A stretch of 64,000 nt of DNA, from contig NW_002060947.1 of NCBI RefSeq assembly GCF_000150275.1, positions 6,783,211 through 6,847,210 on the forward strand, given 5' to 3'. The position numbers and the translations under genes are program-made. Below the pieces are notes generated by a model that was given only the letters and a program-made list of their open reading frames with translations, made no database searches and was not told the DNA's origin. The DNA is from Trichoplax adhaerens. Lineage: Eukaryota; Placozoa; Uniplacotomia; Trichoplacea; Trichoplacidae. Shown here in pieces: positions 62,849 through 64,000 of this stretch. Position 1 is the first letter of the stretch; each line of letters begins with the position of its first letter.

Positions 62849-64000
62849 GTTTGTGATTATCTCGTCTCATTTTCTGGTTCATATACGGTACTGGACGCCA
62901 TCACATCGCAGTTTAAATAACTTTATAGACTGAATTCGCCGGGGCAATTTTAGAAGGGTTGTCATTTCTGAACAGTTTACTAAAACTATGGATATTAAGT
63001 CCAGCTTTGTTTCTCCACAGCAAATCGTCAGCCTTAATGCCACACTTACTGCAAACTGCATCACACCAAATCGGTTATCGTTATTAATCAAATATCTTAT
63101 TTTTGTCATCATGAGTACGCTATGTAATCAACTTGTTAGTTATCAACTACTTGCATGATATTCGTAATAGAAAATAACTCTATGTACAATGATTCAATGT
63201 ACGCGTATGAGCTTTCGTTGACTTTGGAGGCCATGACGAACAGTCGCAGTAGTAATTAACATTGTGGAAATTTGAAAATGTAAATAGCATCAATGTTAAA
63301 TTTTAAACTCTACAAGCTATACTATTGTAAGAGATTTAAATATTGAATCCCCAAAAGCGTGATGACGATGAGAGTACAGTTTGAATATACTTCAATCTTA
63401 TTACAAGAATCACTGATTCCCAATCCACATCAAATTTATGTTATAGAAGGCATTCCGTTACAACTTTGTTGAATTTATAATTTATTTATAATTAGGAATC
63501 TAAACATTTTTTACTGCGGTTTACCACCTAAATCAGCATTACTAACCTAATCCTAAAACAAAATTAATACGAGAATCTATATTTATCGAATGTAACTTAG
63601 TATCTTAATATCCTTGAGTTAATAAGGACATTTCTCGCCACTGCCTAGTTGATACTGGTACTGCATACTACATTGAAAATGTGTAGCTAAACTTTGTACT
63701 CATAATGCAATATTAATTTCATCAAACCCTTTAATTTAATAATGAAATTATTGATGATAAGTAAACGATTAGAAATTACTACAAGACATTAGATATCTAA
63801 TATCACAGCAGTTGTAGACTTACTTGATGATACTAAAGGAATGAAAAAATAGCCAAGCGAAATGACTGCTATCGTACATTAGCTTTATATTTATCAAGCA
63901 AACTAACCTTTCTGAAGTTCAATGCGGCACAAGTAACAAGCCATACCCATACTTCCCCTGATTACTGCCAATTAAGGTTAAAGTTATGAATCAGAAAACA
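62849..64000. other. Start of gene 5 intron 1
   Basis: No exon, repeat or other feature recognised. A short frame that continues exon 1 past the donor stops at 62920. Confidence 0.5.

Noticed and set aside
1-64000. CRISPR array, prophage or bacterial operon
   Set aside because: The sequence is clearly intron-containing animal DNA; no regularly spaced short repeats with spacers and no prokaryotic gene order.

Overview
This window looks like nuclear DNA of an early-branching animal. It is AT-rich and split by many spliceosomal GT-AG introns, most of them 60-600 bp. A placozoan-type genome is plausible, but the species cannot be proven from the sequence. There is no bacterial operon, CRISPR array, rRNA or recognisable tRNA. 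Nearly everything recognisable is one gene family: TRPA1-like cation channels, all on the + strand and in tandem.

Layout: (i) 1-1912, a decayed TRPA copy (copy 0) that enters from the left edge; a solo LTR is inserted inside its exon 13. (ii) Gene 1, 3519-16735, 25 exons, 1176 codons plus stop, fully open. (iii) Gene 2, 18773-29810, 25 exons, open except for one TGA in exon 19. (iv) Gene 3, 34140-46217, 25 exons, 1181 codons plus stop, open, with two solo LTRs in introns and a 50-N assembly gap in the last intron. (v) Gene 4, 49612-59632, 25 exons, open except exon 19, which has a TAG and no usable acceptor in frame. (vi) The first exon of a fifth, more divergent copy at 62573-62848, running off the right edge. 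I reconstructed the exons by aligning the copies with each other. Exon lengths and phases agree almost perfectly across the four copies.

Each protein has about 95 N-terminal residues, 16 ankyrin repeats, a TRPA1-type linker, six membrane segments, a pore loop with the core MMVGDISYRE, and the post-S6 motif GLAVGDI that marks TRPA channels, then a short C-tail. Such proteins form tetrameric, calcium-permeable sensory channels in the plasma membrane. In these copies two of the three linker cysteines that make vertebrate TRPA1 sense electrophiles are replaced, while the third and the nearby lysine remain.

The intergenic spacers (2-4.3 kb) carry a repeated promoter block with a TATA box, a second conserved block 200-760 bp before the start codons, decayed coding fragments, LTRs and, before gene 5, an 86-bp tandem array. 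Five solo LTRs have perfect 5-bp target duplications, and a sixth LTR keeps its primer binding site. Genes 2 and 3 are nearly identical over long blocks including introns, which suggests recent duplication or gene conversion. The array appears to be in active birth-and-death evolution.
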